Shown: positions 18,057 through 27,383 of the stretch, one piece after another
Layout of the letters: the number at the start of each line of letters is the position of its first letter
Position numbering within the stretch: the stretch's first letter is position 1
NCBI GenBank assembly: GCA_002083825.1
Contig: DAZV01000030.1
Location: forward strand, 1 to 64,000
Direction: 5' to 3'
Source of the DNA: Candidatus Sericytochromatia bacterium S15B-MN24 CBMW_12
Lineage (GTDB): Bacteria > Cyanobacteriota > Sericytochromatia > S15B-MN24 > UBA4093
DNA: 64,000 nt
Position numbers and translations under genes: made by a program
The notes under the pieces: model-generated
What the model was told of the DNA's origin: nothing
The model's database searches: none
What the model saw: only the letters and a program-made list of their open reading frames with translations

Positions 18057-19124
18057 ATGCACGCGCCCGCCTTCAATTCCCTTTCATTAGACCTCAAGGA
18101 GCGACTCGCCGCCATGCTCGCGAAGGCTCGCCGCCCCTCGCTCGCACGAAAGTCCCGCGAGGCGGCAACCATGCAGGCCCTGGACGCCGCCCGCTACCGT
18201 TATCTTCCCGATGGACGCCTCGGCAAGTGGGATGTCCAGGTGCTCTGGCGGGACGGTTCCCTGCGCGTCGAGGGCGAAACCACCCTCCCCCGAGCATGTA
18301 TACCGGAACTCGACGCGGAGACGGCCGTCACGACCCTCCGCCCCGAACCCGCCCGCGTGACCGCCCCCGTCCTCAACCTCCGCCGCGAACCCCGCCACGC
18401 CGCCGAACTCGTCTCTCAAGCCCCCCTCGGAACCCCCCTCCACGTCCTGAAACGCCCCGCCGGCGAATGGTGGCTCGTCCAAACTCCCGACGGCTACGTC
18501 GCCTGGGCCCGCTCGGACAACCTCGCGATCGGCAAGGAACCCGACGGCACGAGCCTGCGAACCCTGCCGGCCGTCCTCGCAGCCCCCCGAATCGACACGA
18601 CCGGAACCCTGCCCCTGGCCGCCGGCTCGCAACTTCGACTCCGCGAACGAATTCCCAACGGCTGGCTGGCTGAAACTCCGGCGGGCATCGGGGTCGTGAT
18701 TGCGGAGAACGTGGCGATTGTACGCCCCTCTCCCCCCTCCCTCTGCCGCGAACAGCAGCCCCTGGGCGCCGTCGCTGTCTCCATCGCCCACCAATGGCTC
18801 GGAGTCCCCTATCTTTGGGGCGGGAAATCCGGCTGGGGCCTGGATTGTAGCGGCTTGACCCAGTTGGTTTACGAGATCCTCGGCGTGTCCCTGCCCCGCG
18901 ATGCCGATCAACAGGCCAAGGTGCTTCCCGCGGTCGCGCACTGGGATGACCTCGCGGCGGGGGACCTGCTGTTTTACCCGGGACACGTGGCCCTCTGGGC
19001 CGGAAATGGGGACGTGATCCATGCGGCCTCCGCGCGAGGAGCGGTCGTTCGCGAGCCGGTCTCCGAGACGCCCTGGCTCCGCGAGCGCTGCATCGGGATG
19101 GGCCGCCCCGTTCACCCGCTCTGA
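18057..19124 (+). CDS. NlpC/P60 family peptidase with SH3-like domains
   Basis: LGVPYLWGGKSGWGLDCSGLTQLVYEILGVSLPRDADQQ, LLFYPGHVALWAGNGDVIHA; start set at MHAPAFNS. Confidence 0.9.
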   Translation: MHAPAFNSLSLDLKERLAAMLAKARRPSLARKSREAATMQALDAARYRYLPDGRLGKWDVQVLWRDGSLRVEGETTLPRACIPELDAETAVTTLRPEPARVTAPVLNLRREPRHAAELVSQAPLGTPLHVLKRPAGEWWLVQTPDGYVAWARSDNLAIGKEPDGTSLRTLPAVLAAPRIDTTGTLPLAAGSQLRLRERIPNGWLAETPAGIGVVIAENVAIVRPSPPSLCREQQPLGAVAVSIAHQWLGVPYLWGGKSGWGLDCSGLTQLVYEILGVSLPRDADQQAKVLPAVAHWDDLAAGDLLFYPGHVALWAGNGDVIHAASARGAVVREPVSETPWLRERCIGMGRPVHPL

Positions 19125-19274
19125 CGGGGCTCGGGCCTCTCAGCCGCCGCGCCAGCGGCCGAGCCGTCGCCCTCGGACCGAAGAAGAGGACGTTGTGAAC
19201 CGATTTCCGGTCATGCTACCTTCTTCGTGAATCTTCACGAAATCAGTGAGGAGATCGGGTGAAGGAGGTTTGGC

Positions 19275-20147
19275 ATGCGAGCGAAAAAGTGGCTTGCGTT
19301 AGGCTTGTCCGGTACCCTGGGAGTCGCCCTGGCGCTTCCCGCGAATGCGCAGATGCGCACGTCCGAGAGCGCGCTTCGGATCCCGGTCGTTACGGGGCTG
19401 GTGATGCCGGGGCCGACCCGGGTTTTTACCGTGCCCCAAGGCAACGTCCTGGGTCTGGGTAACAACATCATCAGCACGTCGGTATTCCTGGGAGCCACGG
19501 CCGCGGCGCCGCTCGGTGGACAGCCCGCAGTGGGGCTCGGCATCTCCGGCAACGCCCTGAATCTACGCGCTCAGATGGGGATATCCGATAACTTCGAACT
19601 GGGGACCGGCATCGGCTACATCGCCGGCACCCCATGGCAAGGCCAACTCGACATGGTCGGTAAATGGGCCTTCATGAACGAAGGCGCCGGCATGGGCATC
19701 GCCTCCGTCGCCGGACTCGCCGGCGGACTCCTGTCCGTCGACGCCAACGGCAACCCCGCCCTCGGCATCCAACTCGGACTCCCCATCTCCAAGATGTTCG
19801 CCTTCAACGACGTCAACTTCCTCAACCTCACCGTCTACCCCAACTACAACCTGGGCATCCTGCAGCCGACCACCCTTCTGCCAGGCGGAGCGCAGCCCGC
19901 CCCGCTGAATTTCCTGGCGCTCGGTATCGGCGGTTCCGTCGGCATGACCGACCGACTCCAGCTCCTCGCCGACACCAACCTGGGCATGCCGGTCACGGGA
20001 ATCAACACCCAGTCGAATATCGGCGTTCGCTACGCCTTCACCCCGGACTTCGTGGGGGATGCCTTCGTCGGCTTCAGCCCCGGCCCCAACCTCGGCTTCG
20101 GCCAGACCCCCGGATCGTTCGGACTCGGAGCGCACTGGGGATTCTAA
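19275..20147 (+). CDS. Outer-membrane beta-barrel-like secreted protein
   Basis: Signal peptide MRAKKWLALGLSGTLGVALALPANAQ; Gly-rich alternating strands; C-terminal Phe (LGAHWGF). Confidence 0.6.
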   Translation: MRAKKWLALGLSGTLGVALALPANAQMRTSESALRIPVVTGLVMPGPTRVFTVPQGNVLGLGNNIISTSVFLGATAAAPLGGQPAVGLGISGNALNLRAQMGISDNFELGTGIGYIAGTPWQGQLDMVGKWAFMNEGAGMGIASVAGLAGGLLSVDANGNPALGIQLGLPISKMFAFNDVNFLNLTVYPNYNLGILQPTTLLPGGAQPAPLNFLALGIGGSVGMTDRLQLLADTNLGMPVTGINTQSNIGVRYAFTPDFVGDAFVGFSPGPNLGFGQTPGSFGLGAHWGF

Positions 20148-20261
20148 CCCGCGTCACCACCACCCCAACACCCACTCGCTTCGCCCAGCAGCTGCTGGGC
20201 GAAGCACTTGTGGGCGCATTGACGCTGCATGACGGCCATGGTAGAGTTTCTAGCGATAATC

Positions 20262-20363
20262 GCTTATCCAGAGCTGGCTGAGGGACAGGCCCGATGAAGC
20301 CCGGCAACCGACCATTCGGCGCGGTGCCAATTCCTGCGGCGAACCGATCGTCGGCAGATAGGC
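20262..20363 (+). ncRNA. SAM-I (S-box) riboswitch aptamer upstream of metK
   Basis: CTTATCCAGAGCTGGCTGAGGGACAGGCCCGATGAAGCCCGGCAACC...GGTGCCAATTCCTGC...GATAGGC; P1 pairing GCTTATC (20262-20268) with GATAGGC (20357-20363). Confidence 0.97.
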
Positions 20364-20409
20364 GGAGCAAGACCCTCGCGGCGCTCCGGCTCCAAGCTCA
20401 GGCTCTAAG

Positions 20410-20442
20410 CACTGACCTTGAATGCTAAGGGTGTTTTTTTTT
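20410..20442 (+). terminator. Riboswitch expression-platform terminator
   Basis: CAC-tga-CCTT / AAGG-GTG hairpin followed by nine T (20434-20442). Confidence 0.65.
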
Positions 20443-20466
20443 GGTTGTTTCGAAGAGGAGCTGCTC

Positions 20467-21687
<1,221 letters not shown>

Positions 21688-21690
21688 TTT

Positions 21691-22908
21691 ATGCATGCTC
21701 GGCGCCGCTCAACGGCCCTAATACTCGCCCTCATCGCCTCCATGTTGGCGGTCGGGGCAAGCCCGACCCCCGTTAGGGCCGAAGAGCAGGTCGCCGTTTC
21801 CCTGGAACTCTCCACCCTCGCACCGGCGACTATCGTCCAGGCCCTGCAGGAGGGCGCCACCGATGATTGGCTCGGCTCCCTCCTGCCCTCTTTCAGCGAC
21901 GAAGACCGCGATCTAATCCACATGATGGCCGTCGAACGCACGCCCCGCGGCGTTCGCGTCCGTATCGACCTCAAGGAGGACGTTGACGCGACCGCTACCT
22001 ACCGCGCGCCGGTGGAAGCAGCCCTCGCGCAACTGGCCCAGACCCTGCCGCGCCCCTATTCGTACACGATGAAGGAAGCCAAGCCGCCCCGAGAGGAGTC
22101 GCGCGTCCCCTGGCCCTGGCTCCTCGGAATCATGGGCCTAGGGGGCCTGCTGCTCATCCTGAGACGCCGGCCCGCATTCCTCTCGCAACCCTATTTCCGC
22201 GGCCTTCCAATGGCGGGATTCCTGCCGGCAGGCGTCGGAATGGGAGGGAAGTTTCTCGAACTGCAATCGGCGCCCTGTCAGTCGATGGGAGCCATGGTCC
22301 GGAAGATGGCCCTTCATTCCCTCGAGGAGGACGCGGAGGCTTCCGATGGGGAAAACCGCATGCTGGCGATCGCCTCCACCGGCGATCCCGCCGCAACGGC
22401 CGTCGTCACCGCAGCCTTGGGGATCTCCCTGGTCCGCGACGGCCATCGCGTGCTGGTGGTCGATTTCCTGGGAGCTGATTCCGTCCTCTCCGACGTTCTG
22501 GAGGAGTCCGACGACGACGATTCCCTCGCGGAAACCGGAGATCACGCGGCCCTTCGCCACACGGGTATCCCCGACTTGGATCTCATGACCGCCCAGTCGC
22601 TCTCGGGAACCCGCGGAATCCAAAAAGGTGAGCCGCTGCTTCCCCGCTCGTTGACCGATCACTTCGGCTGGACGCTGTTGGTTCTGCCTCAGGGCTCGTT
22701 CGTCCCTATCCTCCCCACGTTTCCGGTCTTCAGTAGTCCGACCTCCCAGCTGGCGGTATGGCGCACGCGGCTGCTGGCATGGCGCCAGAAGGCCCGCATT
22801 CGTGGCGCCATCCTGGTGGGCTTGCCACTCTCGAACGACGTTCGCGAGCGCATGCTCGCGCGCTCGTACTATGAACGGATTCGCAGCCTGAGCGGAGAAG
22901 CCTCATGA
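21691..22908 (+). CDS. Exported/membrane-anchored protein with degenerate MinD/BY-kinase-like P-loop domain
   Basis: Signal peptide, one TM (WPWLLGIMGLGGLLLILRRR), MLAIASTGDPAATAVVTAALGISLVRDGHRVLVVDFLGADSVLSDVLEE resembles a CpsD/MinD domain without GK[TS]. Confidence 0.5.
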   Translation: MHARRRSTALILALIASMLAVGASPTPVRAEEQVAVSLELSTLAPATIVQALQEGATDDWLGSLLPSFSDEDRDLIHMMAVERTPRGVRVRIDLKEDVDATATYRAPVEAALAQLAQTLPRPYSYTMKEAKPPREESRVPWPWLLGIMGLGGLLLILRRRPAFLSQPYFRGLPMAGFLPAGVGMGGKFLELQSAPCQSMGAMVRKMALHSLEEDAEASDGENRMLAIASTGDPAATAVVTAALGISLVRDGHRVLVVDFLGADSVLSDVLEESDDDDSLAETGDHAALRHTGIPDLDLMTAQSLSGTRGIQKGEPLLPRSLTDHFGWTLLVLPQGSFVPILPTFPVFSSPTSQLAVWRTRLLAWRQKARIRGAILVGLPLSNDVRERMLARSYYERIRSLSGEAS

Positions 22909-23630
22909 AGAATACCTGGCCGACGAAGTCAACGCGAAGCCTCGAGCCGCGAAAAAGCCGATCCCCGAGAATGGGACTCGCCGGCGCGCTCGTCGCAACC
23001 TTTCTGGCCAGCACCACCTGCTTCATTCCCGCGGCCACCGCAGCCGAACGAAACCCCGTACTCCTGATTCACGGGATCGACGATACCCACGCCGCCATGG
23101 CGCCGCTGGGGCGATACCTAGAAGCCCGCGGGTGGCGCCCCTTCGCCTTTGATATGGTTCCAAACGACGGACAAGTGGGCTTTGAGGCGCTGGCGAAGCA
23201 AGTCAAGGCACAAGTCGCGACCGTTCGGGCGCAAACCGGCGCCGCCAAGGTCGACCTTGTGGGCTTCAGCCTGGGTGGCATGGTGGCGAGGGTCTACCTG
23301 CAAGAACTCGGAGGAGCTGCCGAAGTCGAGCGTCTGATCACCATTTCGAGTCCTCACAATGGCTCGATGACGGCTTACTTCCGCTGGAACGTCCTCGGCG
23401 AGGAACTGAGGCCGGGAAGCAAGGTGTATCAGCGCTTGAACGCGGATCTTTCCGCGCTCTCGGGTTTGCGCCACACGGTCATCTGGACCCCGCTCGATCT
23501 GATGATCGTTCCCGCCTGGAGTTCGCAGTTGCCTGGAGCGCGCGAGGTGCGGATTCCGGTCGCCCTTCACCCCTTGATGGTGCAAGACGTGCGCTGTCAC
23601 CAAGCCGTCGAAGCCGCCCTCGCGGACTGA
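22905..23630 (+). CDS. Secreted alpha/beta hydrolase, lipase-like
   Basis: PVLLIHGIDDTHAAMAPLGRYLEARGW, DLVGFSLGGMVARVYLQELGG; 4-nt overlap with the upstream gene. Confidence 0.85.
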   Translation: MKNTWPTKSTRSLEPRKSRSPRMGLAGALVATFLASTTCFIPAATAAERNPVLLIHGIDDTHAAMAPLGRYLEARGWRPFAFDMVPNDGQVGFEALAKQVKAQVATVRAQTGAAKVDLVGFSLGGMVARVYLQELGGAAEVERLITISSPHNGSMTAYFRWNVLGEELRPGSKVYQRLNADLSALSGLRHTVIWTPLDLMIVPAWSSQLPGAREVRIPVALHPLMVQDVRCHQAVEAALAD

Positions 23631-23631
23631 G

Positions 23632-24081
23632 CTAAAGCTCCTCGTCGTCATCCTCGGCAAAGACTTCCGAGACCCCATCGCCGAACCAACGATCGAGGAC
23701 CGCGGAAGCGGTCGCCGGCCGTTGTCCCAGGCTGGTCGGCGCATCGAACGCTTCCCACGGCAAGGGGATGAGGCGTAGCACGCGGTCCGCCTCGACAAGG
23801 TCGATGCAACTGGCGCCGTCCGGGTCCTTCCCGATCCGCGCATAGTCGAAGGTGTTGAGGTTGAGGTAGATCCGCTCGTTGAAGACGATGGTCGCGCTCG
23901 ACTGGCTCGCAAAAAGGCTGACAATCTGCCCTTCGCCGCTGGCCGAAATCTCCCCCGCGGAAAGATCGACGTACCTGACCCGGACCAGATCCCTCAGGAC
24001 CCGGGCCATGTCGCGACGATGATAGAGGACCCCCGCATCCACGATGCAAGGCTGACGGCTCTGCGGCTCACGACGGTCCAT
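23632..24081 (-). CDS. Conserved-looking hypothetical protein (149 aa)
   Basis: Coherent ORF, CDS-like composition; no family recognised. Confidence 0.6.
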   Translation of the reverse strand: MDRREPQSRQPCIVDAGVLYHRRDMARVLRDLVRVRYVDLSAGEISASGEGQIVSLFASQSSATIVFNERIYLNLNTFDYARIGKDPDGASCIDLVEADRVLRLIPLPWEAFDAPTSLGQRPATASAVLDRWFGDGVSEVFAEDDDEEL

Positions 24082-24192
24082 GCGCCCTCCTCTTCGAACA
24101 GGGAGATGCTCGATTGTAACACGCGGGGAGGGCTTCTTGGCACTCCTGACGTCGTGACGCTCGCTTGTTCGCTCGGACCCACCAGTCTCCGC

Positions 24193-24230
24193 ATTTGACT
24201 AAAAAAATATCTTGCTTATTTAAGTCAAAT
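24193..24230. promoter_or_regulatory. Operator-like inverted repeat upstream of 24235 ORF
   Basis: ATTTGACT (24193-24200) and AGTCAAAT (24223-24230), centre-to-centre 30 bp, in an AT-rich intergenic. Confidence 0.4.
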
Positions 24231-24234
24231 ACGC

Positions 24235-24900
24235 TTGAATGCTCCCATGATTAGCATTCAGGAGTTGTTGCCCCATATCGAACTCTTGGAATCGGACGAG
24301 CGTCTCGCCGTCGGATCTCCAACACGCCCCTTCTCCGTCGTGGCGGTGGGGGCCTTCCTGCGCGAGGAGGACGCCCGCTGCATCCCCTTTGCGCGCCTCT
24401 TCCGGGTGGCCTGGATCTCCATGACATGCGCTGAGCGCACCCAGGCCGTTTTCGGCAGCGAAACCATCATCGTCGGCCCCGGCGAAGACCTCCAGACCGC
24501 CCAGGTCGCCTTCAGCCTGGCGCGCGCTGGGGAACTGGTCGAGGCCCATCCACCCGGTACGCTCGCCCTGATCGCCGGACCGCTCACGCCCCTGGATGCC
24601 GCGTCGGACGAGTTCGCCAACGTCCTCCTCGAAGCCCTGGGACGCGCCCGATCGGCAGGTTCCACCCTGCTCGGCTACTTCCCGCACCCCAGCCCCGCCC
24701 TCTTCGAAGGCTGGCTGAACCAAGGCGAGCGATCCCCATGGAGCCGCTCCGGGGGCTTGTTCTGGTGCTACGTCAACGTCGGGGACGCGATCATCCGTCT
24801 GGAGGCCTACGAGATAGCCCCCGGACAGCACGACCGGGTCGCGGCCATCGCCGTCGCTCACCTCCAGAAAGCCTTCCCCCATCCCCCCCGACCGACCTGA
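24235..24900 (+). CDS. Hypothetical protein (221 aa; start possibly 24247)
   Basis: Coherent ORF MISIQELLPHIELLESDERLAVGS...; no family recognised. Confidence 0.6.
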   Translation: MNAPMISIQELLPHIELLESDERLAVGSPTRPFSVVAVGAFLREEDARCIPFARLFRVAWISMTCAERTQAVFGSETIIVGPGEDLQTAQVAFSLARAGELVEAHPPGTLALIAGPLTPLDAASDEFANVLLEALGRARSAGSTLLGYFPHPSPALFEGWLNQGERSPWSRSGGLFWCYVNVGDAIIRLEAYEIAPGQHDRVAAIAVAHLQKAFPHPPRPT

Positions 24901-24992
24901 CCGACGCCCATGACACCGGCGCGAGCGGATGCGCAATAGGAATCCCTACAGTAGGGCGCCTACTGCCCACCCCCCGCACCGTTCAATCGGGA

Positions 24993-25787
24993 TTAGAGCT
25001 TGCTGACGATCTTGTTCTGCCACTCTTCCTTCCACGCGATCAGCGTCTGCCGCTGGGACTGATCCAGGCTCGCCATGAAGCTAATCATCGCGTCGCTCGG
25101 GATGGTCTCGCTCAGCCTCGCGAACTCCTGGTGCAGTTCTTGCTCGTTTCCGTCCTCCATGTGCTTGGCCATCGCCGTCATGTAGGCCTCCCGGTTCGTC
25201 GTCCAGAACCCCATAAAGGCACTCTTCAGCTGAGTGAAGGCCTCCCGCTGGGTCGCGGTCATCGTGACCTGCGCCCCCGCCTTGTCCATCAGCTTCTCGA
25301 AGATCTTCATGTGCGGGTCGTCCTCGCTCGTCGCCATCTCCTTCAGCTTGTCAGCGAGCAGCTTCCGCTGCGTGGGAGTCAGAATCTCCCGGACCGCTTC
25401 CATGGTCTGGGCATCCTGAGCCGCGTCCGCCTGCATGGCGACCTTGATCGCGGCGCTCAGCGCGGTGCGATCGATTTCGGGACCGGTGACCAGCGGTTTC
25501 AGTGCCGCCTGGATCGGCTTCATTTTCTCGAAGGCCGCCTTGATGACCCCCTTGAGCTCCGTCTTCTGCGCCTCGCTCAGCGCAAGTTTGGCCAGGAACT
25601 CGGATGCCATCTTCGAGTGTTTCGTGTCGTCGACCAGCAACTCGAATGCGGGGCCGCTCAACTCGGCGACCGGAGCGGGAGCTATCGCCTTGGGGGCGGT
25701 CGATGGCGAGCTCACTGTGCAACCAACCAGGACGCCTGCCGCCACGACGGCAGCCGCCAGTTTCTTGACGGGCGAACGAGTCTTCAT
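24993..25787 (-). CDS. Spy/CpxP-like lipoprotein with repeated LTxxQ-type motifs
   Basis: Lipobox VAAGVLVGC; LSEAQKTEL, LTPTQRKLL, MTATQREAF, LDQSQRQTL spaced along the protein. Confidence 0.65.
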   Translation of the reverse strand: MKTRSPVKKLAAAVVAAGVLVGCTVSSPSTAPKAIAPAPVAELSGPAFELLVDDTKHSKMASEFLAKLALSEAQKTELKGVIKAAFEKMKPIQAALKPLVTGPEIDRTALSAAIKVAMQADAAQDAQTMEAVREILTPTQRKLLADKLKEMATSEDDPHMKIFEKLMDKAGAQVTMTATQREAFTQLKSAFMGFWTTNREAYMTAMAKHMEDGNEQELHQEFARLSETIPSDAMISFMASLDQSQRQTLIAWKEEWQNKIVSKL

Positions 25788-25984
25788 GGCAAATCTCCTC
25801 CTGAGGCTATCTGGGGAAAGCCTGTTCATCATCGCCTTCGCCTCGCCATGTCACAATGAGCGCCCGATCGCCGCTGAGCCCATCGACGACCCGATCATGC
25901 CCCGAAAAGCCCCCCCTTCCAGAGGCCGCTCTTGGATAGCATCCCCTCGGGAACCAACTTTGCCCGGATCGTTGATATTATTGG

Positions 25985-26062
25985 TTCATTTAGCCCGGCT
26001 GGACGGACTGAGTCCGGGTGACCAAGTGGTTAGGATTACTCGCAAGTTGCGCCCTTTTTTTC
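25985..26062 (+). ncRNA. Possible small structured transcript ending in a T8 tract
   Basis: CCCGGCTGGACGGACTGAGTCCGGG hairpin, then ...CGCAAGTTGCGCCC followed by TTTTTTTT (26055-26062); lies in an otherwise CDS-free stretch. Confidence 0.2.
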
Positions 26063-26320
26063 CGGATTACGTCCCAGTCGATGCTGATCTCGCCATCCGG
26101 TCCCAGGGCGACCCATGTCAATCGGATGTTCGTCGCTTCAACTCAGGCATCTCCCCTCGCTATCATGCGCCGCCAAGGGGGGAAGCTCCGCCTGGCGGCG
26201 GGTTTTGGCTTATAATGGAGGCTTCTGGCTGACGGGATCTCGGGGAGATGCGAGAGCGTCGGGCCTGATGCCATCCGGTTCAGTTCCTGTTTTGAACCAT
26301 GTTTTGAACAAGGAGTCGTT

Positions 26321-26818
26321 ATGCGCTCACCCCTGGGACCTGCGATCGAGCCGATCGGGGATGGTCCGCCGCCGGCTCCCGCTCCGTCCTCCGAGTGGAT
26401 CATGTTGGAGAAGCATGGGCCTTGTTTCGTTTGTCAGCCGGATAACCCGGGTGGCTTGCGGGCAGACCTTTACCGGGTGGGGGATGCGATACGCTGCCGC
26501 TACGTCTATCCCATGGCGCTGGAGGGGCCTCCGGGCCATGCGCATGGGGGGGCGACAGCGGCACTTCTCGACGAGGTCATGGGGGCTGCCGCCTGGAATC
26601 GCCGCCACAACCTGCTGGCGGTGCATCTGGAATACGACCTTCGTCGTCCGATTCCCCTGGGGCAGGAGGTTCTGGTTTCGGGGTGGGTCAGGGCGGATGG
26701 AAACCGCTCGGTGAGAGTCGCCGCCGAAATTCGCCTGGCAGATGGGACGCTGGCCGTTCAATCGACCGGCATCTTCGCGGTGGCTCCGGAGATGTTCCAG
26801 AAGCCGTTCTTCGGCTGA
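26321..26818 (+). CDS. PaaI-like hotdog-fold thioesterase
   Basis: GPPGHAHGGATAALLDEVMGAAAWN plus central hotdog strands. Confidence 0.85.
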   Translation: MRSPLGPAIEPIGDGPPPAPAPSSEWIMLEKHGPCFVCQPDNPGGLRADLYRVGDAIRCRYVYPMALEGPPGHAHGGATAALLDEVMGAAAWNRRHNLLAVHLEYDLRRPIPLGQEVLVSGWVRADGNRSVRVAAEIRLADGTLAVQSTGIFAVAPEMFQKPFFG

Positions 26819-26956
26819 GCGCTCGAAGCACGCTTATCTGTCGAATCAGGCGCCTGAATCGCAGGTCACCTGCCAGATAATCAAGATCAAATGATGATTT
26901 CACATGAACCGCACGCTTGCTTGCTTGTCGCTTAACGCTTGGTTGCTAAGATGAAA

Positions 26957-27203
26957 AGCGTGGAAGGAAACGGTCCAGGACGGGCCGGGAACCGGAAGCC
27001 CAGTGTTCGACGCGGATCCATCGGCCCTAAAGGCGGTTCGACCGTCGGGGAGTTTACTCGGATCCAAGGGGAATGCTGGTGTGCCCACTCGTCTGCCTTC
27101 CGTCAGGACGAGATGACCGCTAGGGACCCGTGGGTCCTGGTCTAGGCACCGAGCGCAATGCGCACGCCGGGGGCCCCCGTTTCGGGGGTCCCCGTGCTTT
27201 TCC
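26957..27203 (+). ncRNA. Candidate free-standing structured ncRNA with own promoter and terminator
   Basis: Promoter-like TTGTCG-N16-TAAGAT just upstream; long-range pairing CCAGGAC (26975-26981) / GTCCTGG (27134-27140); internal hairpins GGGCCGG/CCG..GCCC, CGGT-TCG-ACCG, CTCGTC/GACGAG; terminal GGGGGCCCCCG-TTT-CGGGGGTCCCC hairpin then TTTT. Confidence 0.55.
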
Positions 27204-27383
27204 ATTCCGATCTCATCTCCCGCTAACCCGCCCCCCTTGCTCAGGCGTAGCCTAGCTGGGCGCACCGGGTCGCGCCACCCTCCGAACGGGTTCCGGCTGG
27301 CCACTTCACGCCACTTGAGGCTATAATGTAAAGCAATGGCCACCCCAGAGAGTTGCTTTGTCAACCCGATTAGAGGAGACCTC

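Noticed and set aside
26957-27203. Assignment to 6S RNA, RNase P, tmRNA or SRP RNA
   Set aside because: None of the diagnostic motifs I know (e.g. RNase P GAGGAAAGUCC, SRP GGAAGGAAGCA, tmRNA ends) could be found; left unassigned.
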